A DNA stretch of 64,000 nucleotides from Chitinophaga pinensis (GTDB lineage Bacteria; Bacteroidota; Bacteroidia; Chitinophagales; CAMDFR01). Positions 33,674 through 42,864 of the stretch are shown here, in pieces. Every line of letters starts with the position of its first letter. The stretch's first letter is position 1. The notes under the pieces are model-generated. The model was not told the origin of the DNA and did no database searches. It was given only the letters and a program-made list of their open reading frames with translations. The translations under genes and the position numbers were made by a program. The DNA lies in contig CAMDFR010000010.1 in the NCBI GenBank assembly GCA_945897725.1, positions 1 to 64,000 on the forward strand, written 5' to 3'.

Positions 33674-35638
33674 ATGAAAAAAGTTTTTTTATTATTTCTA
33701 TTTCAAACAATCCTGATCGCTTTATTCAGTCAGCATTTTGAGAGCGAATCTTATACTTGGTCTACTGCTCCTAAACCATATAAGCCAAAGGAAGCAGATA
33801 AAGGGTTAAGTGAAATTGGATTGCAAGATAAGCGCATTATTGAAATTGCTCTTATTGGGGAGAATGCCGTGCAATTAATGGTGGTTCACAACATGAAATT
33901 TATGAACTCCAATGAAGCTATCGAGCGAAATAATAAAATTAGTGTTCCTTATTCTAATGAGTCAAGTATTGTAGAGAGTAAAGTACGTGTCATTCAACCG
34001 GATGGTACGATTATAGAATTAGGGGCTTCTGACATTCAAGAGGCACAAGACGAAACCTCCAAAAAGAAGTATAGATATTTTGCGGTACGCGGCCTTATTG
34101 TTGGTTCCGTTTTGGAACAACTTTTTATAAAAAAAACTATTCCAAATCTCTCTGGTGTTACCTATAATATGCAATTTCCTTATACGAGTCTAAACAGTAG
34201 TTTCTCCTTGATTTATCCAAATAATTTGGTGATGGAAACGAAAAGTTATGCTGGTTATCCTGAGTTTAAATTGGATACTAGTATTGAAGGTAAACAGAGA
34301 AAATATGTTGATTCTACGGATGTGCAGGCCTTAGCAAAAGAAAATTATAGTAATTATAATGCAAGTGTGCAACGTATCTCTTATAAGATTTCAGGTAATA
34401 AAAGCAGCGGTAAGATGAATCTTTATTCTTTTAGCAAATGGGGAGAAAATATTTTTAACAGCTTGAATGCAACACTTGAAAAGTCTGATAAAAAAGCAAT
34501 TCAGAATTTTTTAAAAAATGCAGACCTAGCTTCGGCAAATACTGAAGAAGAAAAAATTAAGTGTGTAGAAGCTTTTCTTAAAAAGAATAAATTTATGAGT
34601 GATGAGGTGGACAATAAAAAAGCGGATATCCCTAGTTTGATAGGGGAGAAGGTTTTGGGGAAATTTGAGATGACTAAACTATTTTGTGCCGTATTCAATT
34701 ATCTTGGTATTAGCCATCAAGAAGTTGTTACCAATGATCGATTTGACGAGCCTTTTGACCCTAAGTTTGAAAACTACAATCACTTGCAAGAATTTGTAAT
34801 TTATTTTCCAAATCAAAATAAATATATAGCGCCCACCGAGATATTTTATCGATATCCTTTGCTACCAAGCGGCTGGATCAATAATTATGCACTTTATATC
34901 AAACCCATTGAATTAGGAAGCATAACGATGGGCATCACTGAAAAGAAAATGATTCCTGCCTTAGATTATACTTATTCAGTAGATACGATGAATATCGATG
35001 TAGATTTGACTAAGGATATTAGCTCGCCAACCTATCACTATCGACTCACTTATATGGGTTATTCTGCCAATAATTTGCAGCCCTTATTCGATTTTATTCC
35101 ACAAGAAGAAAAGGACAAAACAAGAAAGGAAATTGTAGGAAATTATGTGGGTGAAAGTGATGAAATAAAACTAACTACTGAGAATGAAGGCGTCGATTTT
35201 CTTGGTAAAAAACCATATGTCATTGATGCCGACATAGTGAGTTCTAAATTAACGGAAAAAGTAGGAGATCAATATTTGTTCAAGGCTGGTGAAAGCATTG
35301 GTAGACAAGTAGAAATGTATCAGGAAGGAACAAGAAAGCTTCCACTAGAACTCGAATATTGTCATGCATACTATCGAAATATCTCTATCCTTATTCCAAA
35401 CGATTATAAAGTATCGAATCTCGAACAACTGAACATGAATTTCGCTGTGGTGCAAGATGGTAAAGAAGTGACAGCTTTCAAATCTACCTATACTTATGAG
35501 AATAATATTCTAAAGATTAGCAATGTCGAATACTACAATGTGATGAATCTTCCATTAGAACAATACGAGGCATTCAAGAATGTGGTGAATGCTGCAGCAG
35601 ACTTTAATAAGATTGTACTGGTATTGGAGAAAAAGTAA
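33674..35638 (+). CDS. DUF3857 protein with degenerate transglutaminase domain
   Basis: A signal peptide (MKKVFLLFLFQTILIALFSQ) precedes a DUF3857 domain (about 50-230) and a transglutaminase-like region. Aligned by hand to the upstream paralogue at YAGI/YLGI, the catalytic Cys of GDCKD is Lys here (LGKFEMTK) and the Asp of FLDAT is Ala (YIAPT), while the His is kept in NYNHLQEF. It is therefore probably not a peptidase but a binding or scaffold relative. It follows its paralogue by a few bases, so they may act as a pair. An ATG at 33671 is also in frame. Confidence 0.83.
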   Translation: MKKVFLLFLFQTILIALFSQHFESESYTWSTAPKPYKPKEADKGLSEIGLQDKRIIEIALIGENAVQLMVVHNMKFMNSNEAIERNNKISVPYSNESSIVESKVRVIQPDGTIIELGASDIQEAQDETSKKKYRYFAVRGLIVGSVLEQLFIKKTIPNLSGVTYNMQFPYTSLNSSFSLIYPNNLVMETKSYAGYPEFKLDTSIEGKQRKYVDSTDVQALAKENYSNYNASVQRISYKISGNKSSGKMNLYSFSKWGENIFNSLNATLEKSDKKAIQNFLKNADLASANTEEEKIKCVEAFLKKNKFMSDEVDNKKADIPSLIGEKVLGKFEMTKLFCAVFNYLGISHQEVVTNDRFDEPFDPKFENYNHLQEFVIYFPNQNKYIAPTEIFYRYPLLPSGWINNYALYIKPIELGSITMGITEKKMIPALDYTYSVDTMNIDVDLTKDISSPTYHYRLTYMGYSANNLQPLFDFIPQEEKDKTRKEIVGNYVGESDEIKLTTENEGVDFLGKKPYVIDADIVSSKLTEKVGDQYLFKAGESIGRQVEMYQEGTRKLPLELEYCHAYYRNISILIPNDYKVSNLEQLNMNFAVVQDGKEVTAFKSTYTYENNILKISNVEYYNVMNLPLEQYEAFKNVVNAAADFNKIVLVLEKK

Positions 35639-35654
35639 AGTTCAGAAATCTTAG

Positions 35655-36731
35655 TTACTGTTCTTTATTCATCACCATCGTTTGGTGACGAATACTTTCC
35701 TTGTGAATTTGTTGAATTAATCTCAATAAAAAGTCTTCCGACAATCCATTGATCGTTCCAATTTTTAGGCATCTGTCGACGATGATGGCCCAACGTTCTG
35801 GTTGATATATCTTAAGATTATTGGCAGCTTTATAAACACCAATTTCTTCTGAAACGCCCATTCTTTCGGATAAAAGCTGAATGATATAATTATCAATTCT
35901 GTCGATTTTGCTGCGCAATTCATTTAAGGATGCATGTTCTTCTTCCTCTAAATTGATATTTTCTCGATAGATAATTTGGCTGAGGAGCTTGGCTAATTGT
36001 TCGGGTGTGATTTGTTGTTTCGCATCGCTCCATGCTTCATCAGGTTGAAAATGAGACTCAATCATCAAGCCATCAAAGTTCAAATCCATGGCCTTTTGAG
36101 ATACTTTTTGTAAGGTGTCTCGCCTGCCGCAAATATGGCTAGGATCGCAAATGATCGGCAAGTTTGGAATTCTACGTTTCAACTCTATGGGCAATTCCCA
36201 AGTAGGTTTATTCCTGTATTCTGTTTTTGTATAAGAAGAAAAACCTCGATGGATGGCTGCTAATTTTTTAACTCCTACTTTCTCCATTCTTTCGAAGGCA
36301 CCTATCCATAATTCTAAATCTGGATTCACAGGGTTTTTTATCATCACTGGAATATCTACGCCCCGCAAGGCTTCTGCAATTTCTTGCACAATAAATGGAC
36401 TTACTGTACTTCTTGCCCCTATCCATAAGATGTCAATACCAGCCTTTAATGCAGCTTCCACATGTTCTGTATTCGCTACTTCAACTGTACATAGTTTATT
36501 GTATTTTTTTGCTGCCTCTTTTATCCATGAAAGACCTATAGCACCAACCCCTTCAAAAGCATTAGGACGGGTGCGAGGCTTCCAGATGCCTGCACGAATC
36601 ACATCAACTTGTGGCACAAATTGAATAAGCTCATCAACGGTTTGTTGCACCTGCGCCTCGGTTTCAGCACTACATGGACCAGCCATTAAAAAAGGATGAT
36701 GATCGTTCGGAATAAAAGATTGTATCTCCAA
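35655..36731 (-). CDS. aroG: Bifunctional DAHP synthase/chorismate mutase
   Basis: Residues about 1-265 are a type I beta DAHP synthase: MAGPCSAET, RAGIWKPRTRPNAFEG, IGARSTVSPF, the IHRGFSSY stretch and DPSHICGRRD. Residues about 270-358 are an AroQ chorismate mutase (LNELRSKIDRIDNYIIQLLSERM and ERWAIIVDRC). The fusion, with mutase at the C-terminus, is common in Bacteroidota and may give feedback control by prephenate. No other aromatic genes are adjacent. It converges with the DUF3857 gene 16 bp away. Confidence 0.94.
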   Translation of the reverse strand: MEIQSFIPNDHHPFLMAGPCSAETEAQVQQTVDELIQFVPQVDVIRAGIWKPRTRPNAFEGVGAIGLSWIKEAAKKYNKLCTVEVANTEHVEAALKAGIDILWIGARSTVSPFIVQEIAEALRGVDIPVMIKNPVNPDLELWIGAFERMEKVGVKKLAAIHRGFSSYTKTEYRNKPTWELPIELKRRIPNLPIICDPSHICGRRDTLQKVSQKAMDLNFDGLMIESHFQPDEAWSDAKQQITPEQLAKLLSQIIYRENINLEEEEHASLNELRSKIDRIDNYIIQLLSERMGVSEEIGVYKAANNLKIYQPERWAIIVDRCLKIGTINGLSEDFLLRLIQQIHKESIRHQTMVMNKEQ

Positions 36732-37022
36732 AATAAAATTTTATTTATACTGCAAACTTAACAATTAGAGGGAGAGGAAAGTTCAGAATCTGGCATCATA
36801 CGATGGAGTTTATAAACAAACGGAATGCCGCATAAGGGGGTGGCAGCGCCTACCGTGTAGCGCCAAACACCCGACCCGGCTTGTCTTTGGCCGGGATATG
36901 CCCCCAAAAAAATAACAATTGGTTTTCTACCTGCCTCATTCCAATTATTTAACATCTTCTTTACTATTATCTTCCACTGAAACTTTGCATATCTCTTATC
37001 TTTGTCGAAATTTATTTTAAAG
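36732..37022. other. 291-bp intergenic region with a G+C-rich element
   Basis: Between divergent genes. The main content is the G+C-rich foldable block at 36836-36905. A TATCTTTG box at 36997-37004 is a fair -7 element for the nuclease-family gene. A minus-strand frame through this block is not considered coding. Confidence 0.6.
36836..36905. repeat. G+C-rich element with nested inverted repeats
   Basis: Forty-eight of 70 bases are G or C, far above the surroundings. Outer GGGGG (36836-36840) and CCCCC (36901-36905) can pair; inside, TGGC(A)GC with GCGCCA and CCCGGC (36875-36880) with GCCGGG (36890-36895) form two further stems. This gives a three-way-junction-like fold. Could be a dispersed repeat, a structured RNA or a recombination site. 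Confidence 0.55.
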
Positions 37023-38048
37023 ATGAAAAATCTATCTATTCTTTTGCTGATTTGTTTGATTGCTTCCACAGCCTTTGCAAAAAAAATGCCCACTACTTAC
37101 AAAGTCATTTTTTACAATGTAGAGAACCTTTTTGACCCTGCCGATGATTCTAAAACAACAGATGAGGAGTTCACGCCCAATGGCACCAACAAATATGATG
37201 ATGCAAGGTATCAAATACATTTGGAGCATACCGCTAAAGTACTCACTTCCATGCTCGAAACCGAACAACCTTTATTTATTGGTTTGAGTGAAATTGAAAA
37301 TAAAAAAGTCTTAGAAGATTTAGTGAAAACAACTTCTTTGCATAATTATAACTTAGGTATTGTACACCAAGAATCGCCTGATGCAAGGGGTATTGATGTT
37401 GGTTTGCTATACAATAAAGATTTGTTTACGCTCATCTCACAGGAATTTATCACTGTGAAAATAGCGGATGATGCGGACTTCAAAACCAGAGATATTTTGC
37501 ATGCAAAAGGGACATTAAAAAATGGCGAAATCATTGATGTATTTGTGAATCATTGGCCTAGTAGAAGAGAAGGTCAAGTGGAGTCGGAACCACGAAGAAT
37601 AGCAGCAGCAAGCATCTTGAAAGTAGCAACCGATAAATTATTAAGCGCCAATCCGAATGCGAACATATTGATGATGGGTGATTTTAATGATTATCCAACA
37701 GACAAAAGTATTTTAAATACCTTGGGTGCCACTCCCGTGAGCGAAATGAACCCAAGTTCAAAATTGTACAATATCATTCAAAAGCCTGCTACAGGAGCGA
37801 TTCAAGGTTCTCATTTTTACAATAAAGAATGGGGCTTTCTCGATCAAATGATGGTGAGCAAAGCATTGTTGGACGGAAAAAAGACCGATATCATGAATAA
37901 AAAAGCAGAAGTTTTTTATCGTGATTTTATGATTTACACCAATAAAGAAGGTATTCAAGCACCCAATAAGTTTTATGTGGGATCTAAGTATGTCGGTGGT
38001 TACAGCGATCATTTCCCCATCTGCACTAGTGTTTCAATAGCGAAATAG
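37023..38048 (+). CDS. Exported endonuclease/exonuclease/phosphatase family protein
   Basis: A signal peptide (about 1-19, ending STAFA) leads to an EEP-fold domain: FYNVENLFDP, GLSEIENKKVLEDL, DVFVNHWPSRR, MMGDFNDYPTD and GGYSDHFPICT supply the metal-binding Asn, Glu, His, Asp/Asn and Asp-His residues of the fold. Substrate may be nucleic acid or a phosphoester in the periplasm. The ATG at 37023 starts the signal peptide; an upstream frame beginning at 37002 would overlap the -7 box. Length is 341 residues. Confidence 0.88.
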   Translation: MKNLSILLLICLIASTAFAKKMPTTYKVIFYNVENLFDPADDSKTTDEEFTPNGTNKYDDARYQIHLEHTAKVLTSMLETEQPLFIGLSEIENKKVLEDLVKTTSLHNYNLGIVHQESPDARGIDVGLLYNKDLFTLISQEFITVKIADDADFKTRDILHAKGTLKNGEIIDVFVNHWPSRREGQVESEPRRIAAASILKVATDKLLSANPNANILMMGDFNDYPTDKSILNTLGATPVSEMNPSSKLYNIIQKPATGAIQGSHFYNKEWGFLDQMMVSKALLDGKKTDIMNKKAEVFYRDFMIYTNKEGIQAPNKFYVGSKYVGGYSDHFPICTSVSIAK

Positions 38049-38147
38049 TTTTCAATACCTATCCTGGGTCTGCGACCTCTTGGTATATAACTAGTTTGGT
38101 GATATCCCTTTTTATTCCGAAATTTGCTACTCAATTAAGAGAGAAAG

Positions 38148-39392
38148 ATGGCAATTATCAAAGCATTTAAAGGCTATAGGCCAAAAGTAGGATTAGAAAA
38201 ATTAATCGCTGCAAAGCCTTACGACGTATTGAATAGCGAGGAGGCACGTGTTGAAAAAGGAAATAATTTATATTCTTTTTATCGCATCAATAAACCTGAA
38301 GTAGATTTAGATCCTGCTATCAATCTTTACGACGAAAAGGTCTATGTCACCGCAAAAGAAAATCTAAATACTTTCATTAGCGAAGGTTGGTTGCAACAAG
38401 ATGCTGTCAATTGTCTATATATCTACAAACAAAGAATGGCTGCCCATGAGCAATACGGTCTGGTTGTTTGTGCAAGCATCGAAGATTATTTCAATGATAT
38501 TATTAAAAAGCACGAATTTACAAGACCTGATAAAGAGAACGATCGCATCAAACATATGGATACATTGAGTGCGCATGTGGGCCCCGTTTTTACATGCTAT
38601 CAGGACGTTGCAGAGATTGATGCCATTATAGCGCAGGAGATCAAAAAGACACCAGTCTACGATTTCGTAGCCGATGATGAGGTGCAACACACGATATGGG
38701 TGATCGATAACCAAGAATATGTGCAAGCACTAGAACATTTATTCAAAGAAAAAGTCCCTTATACCTATATCGCAGATGGACATCATCGCGCTGCTTCCTC
38801 TGCTAAAGTTGGTCAACGTCGCAAAGAAGCGAATCCGAATCATACGGGTAGTGAAGAGTATAATTATTTTTTGAGCGTTTTGTTTCCAGCATCACAATTG
38901 TCCATCATCGACTATAATAGAGTGGTAAAGGATTTGAACGGACTTAGTTTTGATGAATTTCTTGCCAAAGCATCTGAAAAATTTGATATTGAAAAGGTCG
39001 GCAGTTCCATTTGTAAGCCATCTTCATTGCATGAATTTAGTTTTTATTATCAAGAAAATTGGTATAAAATGATTGCAAAGTCAGGCACCTATAACGACGA
39101 TGATCCTATTGGAGTACTAGATATAACAATACTTTCAGAGAATTTACTCTCTCCTGTTTTAGGCGTGCATGATCAACGAACCGATAAACGTATCGATTTT
39201 GTTGGCGGTATTCGTGGCCTTGGCGAATTGGTGAAAAGAGTGGATTCAGGCGAAATGAAAATCGCTCTTGCATTATATCCAGTAACAATTCAACAGCTGA
39301 TAGATATCGCCGATAGTGGTAATGTGATGCCTCCCAAAACGACTTGGTTTGAGCCTAAATTGCGAAGCGGATTGATCGTACATACTTTTTAA
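38148..39392 (+). CDS. DUF1015 family protein
   Basis: A 414-residue cytosolic protein of the DUF1015 family. The opening MAIIKAFKGYRPKVGLEKLIAAKPYDVLN and the YIADGHHRAASS block are signatures; the last third ends in the PKTTWFEPKLRSGLIVHTF seen in these proteins. In other Bacteroidota the gene is often next to serA/serC, but here it stands alone, and a serA-like gene is 16 kb away. Its function is unknown; the DGHHR block resembles a nucleotide- or metal-binding site. Confidence 0.9.
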   Translation: MAIIKAFKGYRPKVGLEKLIAAKPYDVLNSEEARVEKGNNLYSFYRINKPEVDLDPAINLYDEKVYVTAKENLNTFISEGWLQQDAVNCLYIYKQRMAAHEQYGLVVCASIEDYFNDIIKKHEFTRPDKENDRIKHMDTLSAHVGPVFTCYQDVAEIDAIIAQEIKKTPVYDFVADDEVQHTIWVIDNQEYVQALEHLFKEKVPYTYIADGHHRAASSAKVGQRRKEANPNHTGSEEYNYFLSVLFPASQLSIIDYNRVVKDLNGLSFDEFLAKASEKFDIEKVGSSICKPSSLHEFSFYYQENWYKMIAKSGTYNDDDPIGVLDITILSENLLSPVLGVHDQRTDKRIDFVGGIRGLGELVKRVDSGEMKIALALYPVTIQQLIDIADSGNVMPPKTTWFEPKLRSGLIVHTF

Positions 39393-39466
39393 TCTCTTTT
39401 GTTTTTAATGTTTTAGGGCAGCTGCCATGGCAAAGATGCAAAGTGCCATGTCACCGTGTGTTCCGC

Positions 39467-39494
39467 AGTACCCCGATGACTTATCGGGGGTACT
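39467..39494. repeat. Palindromic REP-like hairpin
   Basis: Arms AGTACCCCGAT and ATCGGGGGTACT with a GACTT loop and one extra G. Same overall plan as the element at 22491. Such hairpins are dispersed in many Bacteroidota genomes. Confidence 0.7.
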
Positions 39495-39630
39495 TACTCC
39501 ACCCACTGCTGCGCTTTAGTATTGAACACAGGTATTGGAACGGTTGCTTTCTCCTTCCTTTGGCTAGTCTCTTTTCAGATAGCTTAGAGGTAGGTTTCAG
39601 CTAGATAAGTCAATATGTTCAGAAGTCGAC

Positions 39631-39658
39631 TTGATAGCCTAAAAATAGCTTAACTTTG
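39631..39658 (+). promoter_or_regulatory. Promoter of the DEAD-box helicase gene
   Basis: TTG at 39631-39633, 17 bp, TAACTTTG at 39651-39658; the start codon follows 21 bp later at 39680. Confidence 0.65.
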
Positions 39659-39679
39659 TACCTACTAAAAAAATGATAT

Positions 39680-40882
39680 TTGAACTTTTCTGATTTTAAT
39701 TTTGACTCTAGTTTGCAAGACGGCTTAGATGCGATGCAATTCAAGACACCTTCGCCCATTCAAGAACTAGCCATCCCAATTATTTCTTCTCAGCGAGATT
39801 TGATTGCTGTGGCACAAACAGGAACAGGAAAAACAGCCGCATTTCTCTTGCCAGTGTTGAATCGACTGGCCATTAAAAATATTCAAAGCACCAATACCCT
39901 CATCATCGTTCCTACAAGAGAACTCGCTTTACAGATTGACCAAGCCATACAAGGCTTCGCCTATTTCACTGGAGCAACCTCACAAGCCATCTATGGTGGT
40001 GGTGATGGCGCTGTTTTTGAAACAGAAAAAAAAGCATTGACCCAAGGTGTAAATATCATTGTTGCCACACCAGGTAGATTGATGTCGCACTTAAATATGG
40101 GCTATGTAAAATTCGATCAGATCGAACACCTTATTTTGGATGAGGCGGATAAGATGCTAGATATGGGATTTGTAGATGACATCGCCAAAATAACCACCTA
40201 TCTTCCCACTAAAAGACAAACGCTTTTGTTTTCCGCTACCATGCCACCATCTATTAGAAAGCTGGCACAGAAATTAATGGTAGACCCAGAGCAGATCAAT
40301 ATTGCCGTGTCTAAACCAGCAGAAGGGGTGACCCAAGGTGCTTATATGGCATATGACGCACAAAAAAATAAGTTGATCAAAGCTATTCTTCATGAAAAAG
40401 AATATTCTTCTGTTTTGGTTTTTGCCTCTACCAAACAAAAAGTAAAAGACTTGCATCGTGATTTATACCGCATTGGATTGAATGCAAAAGCCATTCATTC
40501 AGAATTGGAACAAAAAGAAAGAGAAGAGGTGCTGCGAAGTTTTAGAAATAAGCAAACACAAATATTGGTTGCCACAGATATTTTATCGCGTGGTATAGAT
40601 ATAGAAGATATTGGCTTAGTGATTAATTATGATGTCCCAAATGATGCAGAGGATTATATACATCGAATAGGACGTACAGCTAGAGCGAGCTCTAAGGGTG
40701 TTGCATATACCTTTATTAATGATATAGATCAACAGAAGTTCCAAAAAATAGAAGCCTTAATCGGCAAGGAGGTGGAAAAAATTCCTTTACCCAAATTTTT
40801 AGGAGAAGGTCCAATCTACAATCCTAAATCACCACCACCGAAAAAGTCATTCAATAAATCGAGACCACCAAGAAGGAATTAG
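39680..40882 (+). CDS. DEAD-box RNA helicase, RhlE-like
   Basis: SF2 RNA helicase with Q motif (MQFKTPSPIQELAIP), Walker A AQTGTGKT, PTRELA, DEAD, SAT, and the C-terminal RGIDIEDIGLVINYD and HRIGRTAR motifs. The short basic tail (PPPKKSFNKSRPPRR) fits RNA binding. The start is a TTG at 39680; the ATG at 39674 is in another frame that stops at once. At 400 residues it is compact. It probably aids ribosome assembly or RNA turnover. A helicase of another superfamily follows 38 bp later. Confidence 0.92.
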   Translation: MNFSDFNFDSSLQDGLDAMQFKTPSPIQELAIPIISSQRDLIAVAQTGTGKTAAFLLPVLNRLAIKNIQSTNTLIIVPTRELALQIDQAIQGFAYFTGATSQAIYGGGDGAVFETEKKALTQGVNIIVATPGRLMSHLNMGYVKFDQIEHLILDEADKMLDMGFVDDIAKITTYLPTKRQTLLFSATMPPSIRKLAQKLMVDPEQINIAVSKPAEGVTQGAYMAYDAQKNKLIKAILHEKEYSSVLVFASTKQKVKDLHRDLYRIGLNAKAIHSELEQKEREEVLRSFRNKQTQILVATDILSRGIDIEDIGLVINYDVPNDAEDYIHRIGRTARASSKGVAYTFINDIDQQKFQKIEALIGKEVEKIPLPKFLGEGPIYNPKSPPPKKSFNKSRPPRRN

Positions 40883-40920
40883 GAGTATATACCTATCTTT
40901 TTTATTAATTTCTTTTCAGA

Positions 40921-42828
40921 ATGAGCACTCCACATCCAAGATATTTAACCCTTCTCAAAGCCTTAGAAGCCGAGCGATCAAATGAATTGGCTTATTTCAA
41001 AAACATCAACGACAATAAATCGAACAAGCAAAAGATTGATTTAGGCGTGTTGTGGTATCCTGTTGAGATTAGTCGGAAAAGCTACGGGAACGGAGATTTC
41101 ATAGAGGTTGAAATTAAAAAGCTAAAACACTTAGATACGAGTCATCAATTTAAAGAAGGCGTTGCTGCTACTTTTTTTAATGTCCAAGATGCAAGAAAAG
41201 ATTTGAAAGCCAGCATCCTTTCTGTAAGAAGAGATAAGATAAGACTATTGGTAGATGCCGATAAATTCAATGATTGCGATCAATTTGAAAAAGGTTTATC
41301 AGGTATAGAGTTGATATATGATGATAGACCATATAGGGTGATGCAATATGCCTTGAATGATATTATCAAAACCAATTACGAACCTCATGTTATACTTCGT
41401 GAAGCAGTAAATACTCAGTTAATGTCTGCCGAAGCGCTTGATACGCGCTGGACAGATCATCATTTAGATTATCGAACAGACATCAATGAATCGCAGAGAA
41501 ATGCGATCAAGTCAGCACTAGCTGCGCCATCTATGGGTATTATACATGGTCCACCAGGAACAGGTAAAACCACCACTCTAGTTGCCTTAGCGGAGACATT
41601 ATTAAAACAAGAAAAACAAATTTTGGTTTGTGCACCAAGTAATACCGCCGTAGATATTCTTGCAGAAAGATTATCAAAGAAGGGGTTGAGTGTGTTGCGA
41701 ATTGGAAATGTTTCAAGAATTGATGATGATATCATGCATCTTACCCTAGATCAAAAATTGCGTGATCATGCAGAATGGCAGCAGATAAAGAAGGTAAGAA
41801 TTTTGGCACAAGAAGCTGATAGAAGTGCGAATGCATTTAAGCGAAGCTTTGGGCCTGAAGAAAGAAATGAAAGAAAAATATTTAAGCAGGAAGCCCGTGA
41901 GTTAAAGAAATGGGCCTTTGAGTTGGAAGAAAGGTTAACTGAAGAAATTTTGCATTCGACGCAAATTATTGCTGCTACATTGATTGGAGTGAGTCAACAC
42001 ACTCTAAAGTCTATAAAATTTAAAACGGTATTCATAGATGAAGCCTCACAATGTGCAGAAGCTGAATGTTGGAACGCTATATTAAAAGCAGATAGAGTCA
42101 TTTTAGCAGGCGATCATATGCAATTACCACCGACCATCAAAAGTACAGAGGCCAAGGCTTTGGGCATGGATATCACTTTGCTAGATAGAATGAAAGATGT
42201 AATTCCTCATGCCTCCTTATTGAAAGTACAATATAGAATGAATGATAAAATATTGGGCTTTTCTAATAAGGAATTTTATAATGATCAATTGCTTTCAGAT
42301 ATTTCTGTTGCGAACCATCATCTGCTGAATGACTCCACACCCTTATGTTTCATTGATACGGCAGGTTGTGGATTTGAAGAAGTATCAAATAGCGAAAATA
42401 AGAGTTTGTCTAATCCCGGTGAATACAGCATTATTTTAAATCATTTATTGATGCATATTGATGACTATGCCAATGTAAGTATTGGTATCATTAGTCCTTA
42501 TGCTGAACAAGTGAGATTTATACAGCAGCAAATCAATGACGATTCAAGATTAAAACATCTAGATATTGAAGTGAATTCTATTGATGGATTTCAGGGACAA
42601 GAAAAAGAGTTAATCTATATTTCGTTGGTCCGTTCTAACGAACGTTCTGAATTAGGATTTTTAAAAGACCAACGTCGACTAAACGTTGCCATGACAAGAG
42701 CGCAAAAGAAATTGGTGATAGTTGGCGATAGTGGGACCTTAGTAACATTCAAATTATTCGAGGATCTTGTAAACTATGTTGAGTCTAAGGGATATTATCA
42801 ATCCGCTTGGGAGTATTTAAGTACCTAA
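40921..42828 (+). CDS. SF1 helicase, IGHMBP2/UPF1-like
   Basis: A 635-residue superfamily 1B helicase. An N-terminal beta-barrel-like region of about 180 residues is followed by GPPGTGKTTTL (Walker A), APSNTAVD, DEASQCAEAE (Walker B), GDHMQLPPT, VQYRMND, DGFQGQEKE and LNVAMTRAQKKL. The family acts on DNA or RNA; the bacterial member's cellular role is not established. It is close behind the DEAD-box gene and may share its promoter. It converges with dabB 36 bp away. Confidence 0.9.
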   Translation: MSTPHPRYLTLLKALEAERSNELAYFKNINDNKSNKQKIDLGVLWYPVEISRKSYGNGDFIEVEIKKLKHLDTSHQFKEGVAATFFNVQDARKDLKASILSVRRDKIRLLVDADKFNDCDQFEKGLSGIELIYDDRPYRVMQYALNDIIKTNYEPHVILREAVNTQLMSAEALDTRWTDHHLDYRTDINESQRNAIKSALAAPSMGIIHGPPGTGKTTTLVALAETLLKQEKQILVCAPSNTAVDILAERLSKKGLSVLRIGNVSRIDDDIMHLTLDQKLRDHAEWQQIKKVRILAQEADRSANAFKRSFGPEERNERKIFKQEARELKKWAFELEERLTEEILHSTQIIAATLIGVSQHTLKSIKFKTVFIDEASQCAEAECWNAILKADRVILAGDHMQLPPTIKSTEAKALGMDITLLDRMKDVIPHASLLKVQYRMNDKILGFSNKEFYNDQLLSDISVANHHLLNDSTPLCFIDTAGCGFEEVSNSENKSLSNPGEYSIILNHLLMHIDDYANVSIGIISPYAEQVRFIQQQINDDSRLKHLDIEVNSIDGFQGQEKELIYISLVRSNERSELGFLKDQRRLNVAMTRAQKKLVIVGDSGTLVTFKLFEDLVNYVESKGYYQSAWEYLST

Positions 42829-42864
42829 TTGTTTTATTATAATTCTAGCAAGAATATCCTTTGA

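Larger units (their letters stand above)
39393..39679. other. 287-bp intergenic region
   Basis: Non-coding. Contains the hairpin repeat at 39467-39494 and, near its end, the promoter of the helicase gene at 39631-39658. The composition of 39400-39600 is less AT-rich than flanking spacers and may include decayed repeat sequence. Confidence 0.5.

Noticed and set aside
36758-37093. Minus-strand frame of 111 codons through the G+C-rich block
   Set aside because: It overlaps the signal-peptide region of the nuclease-family gene and reads through the nested hairpins. I judge it non-coding, perhaps part of a dispersed repeat.
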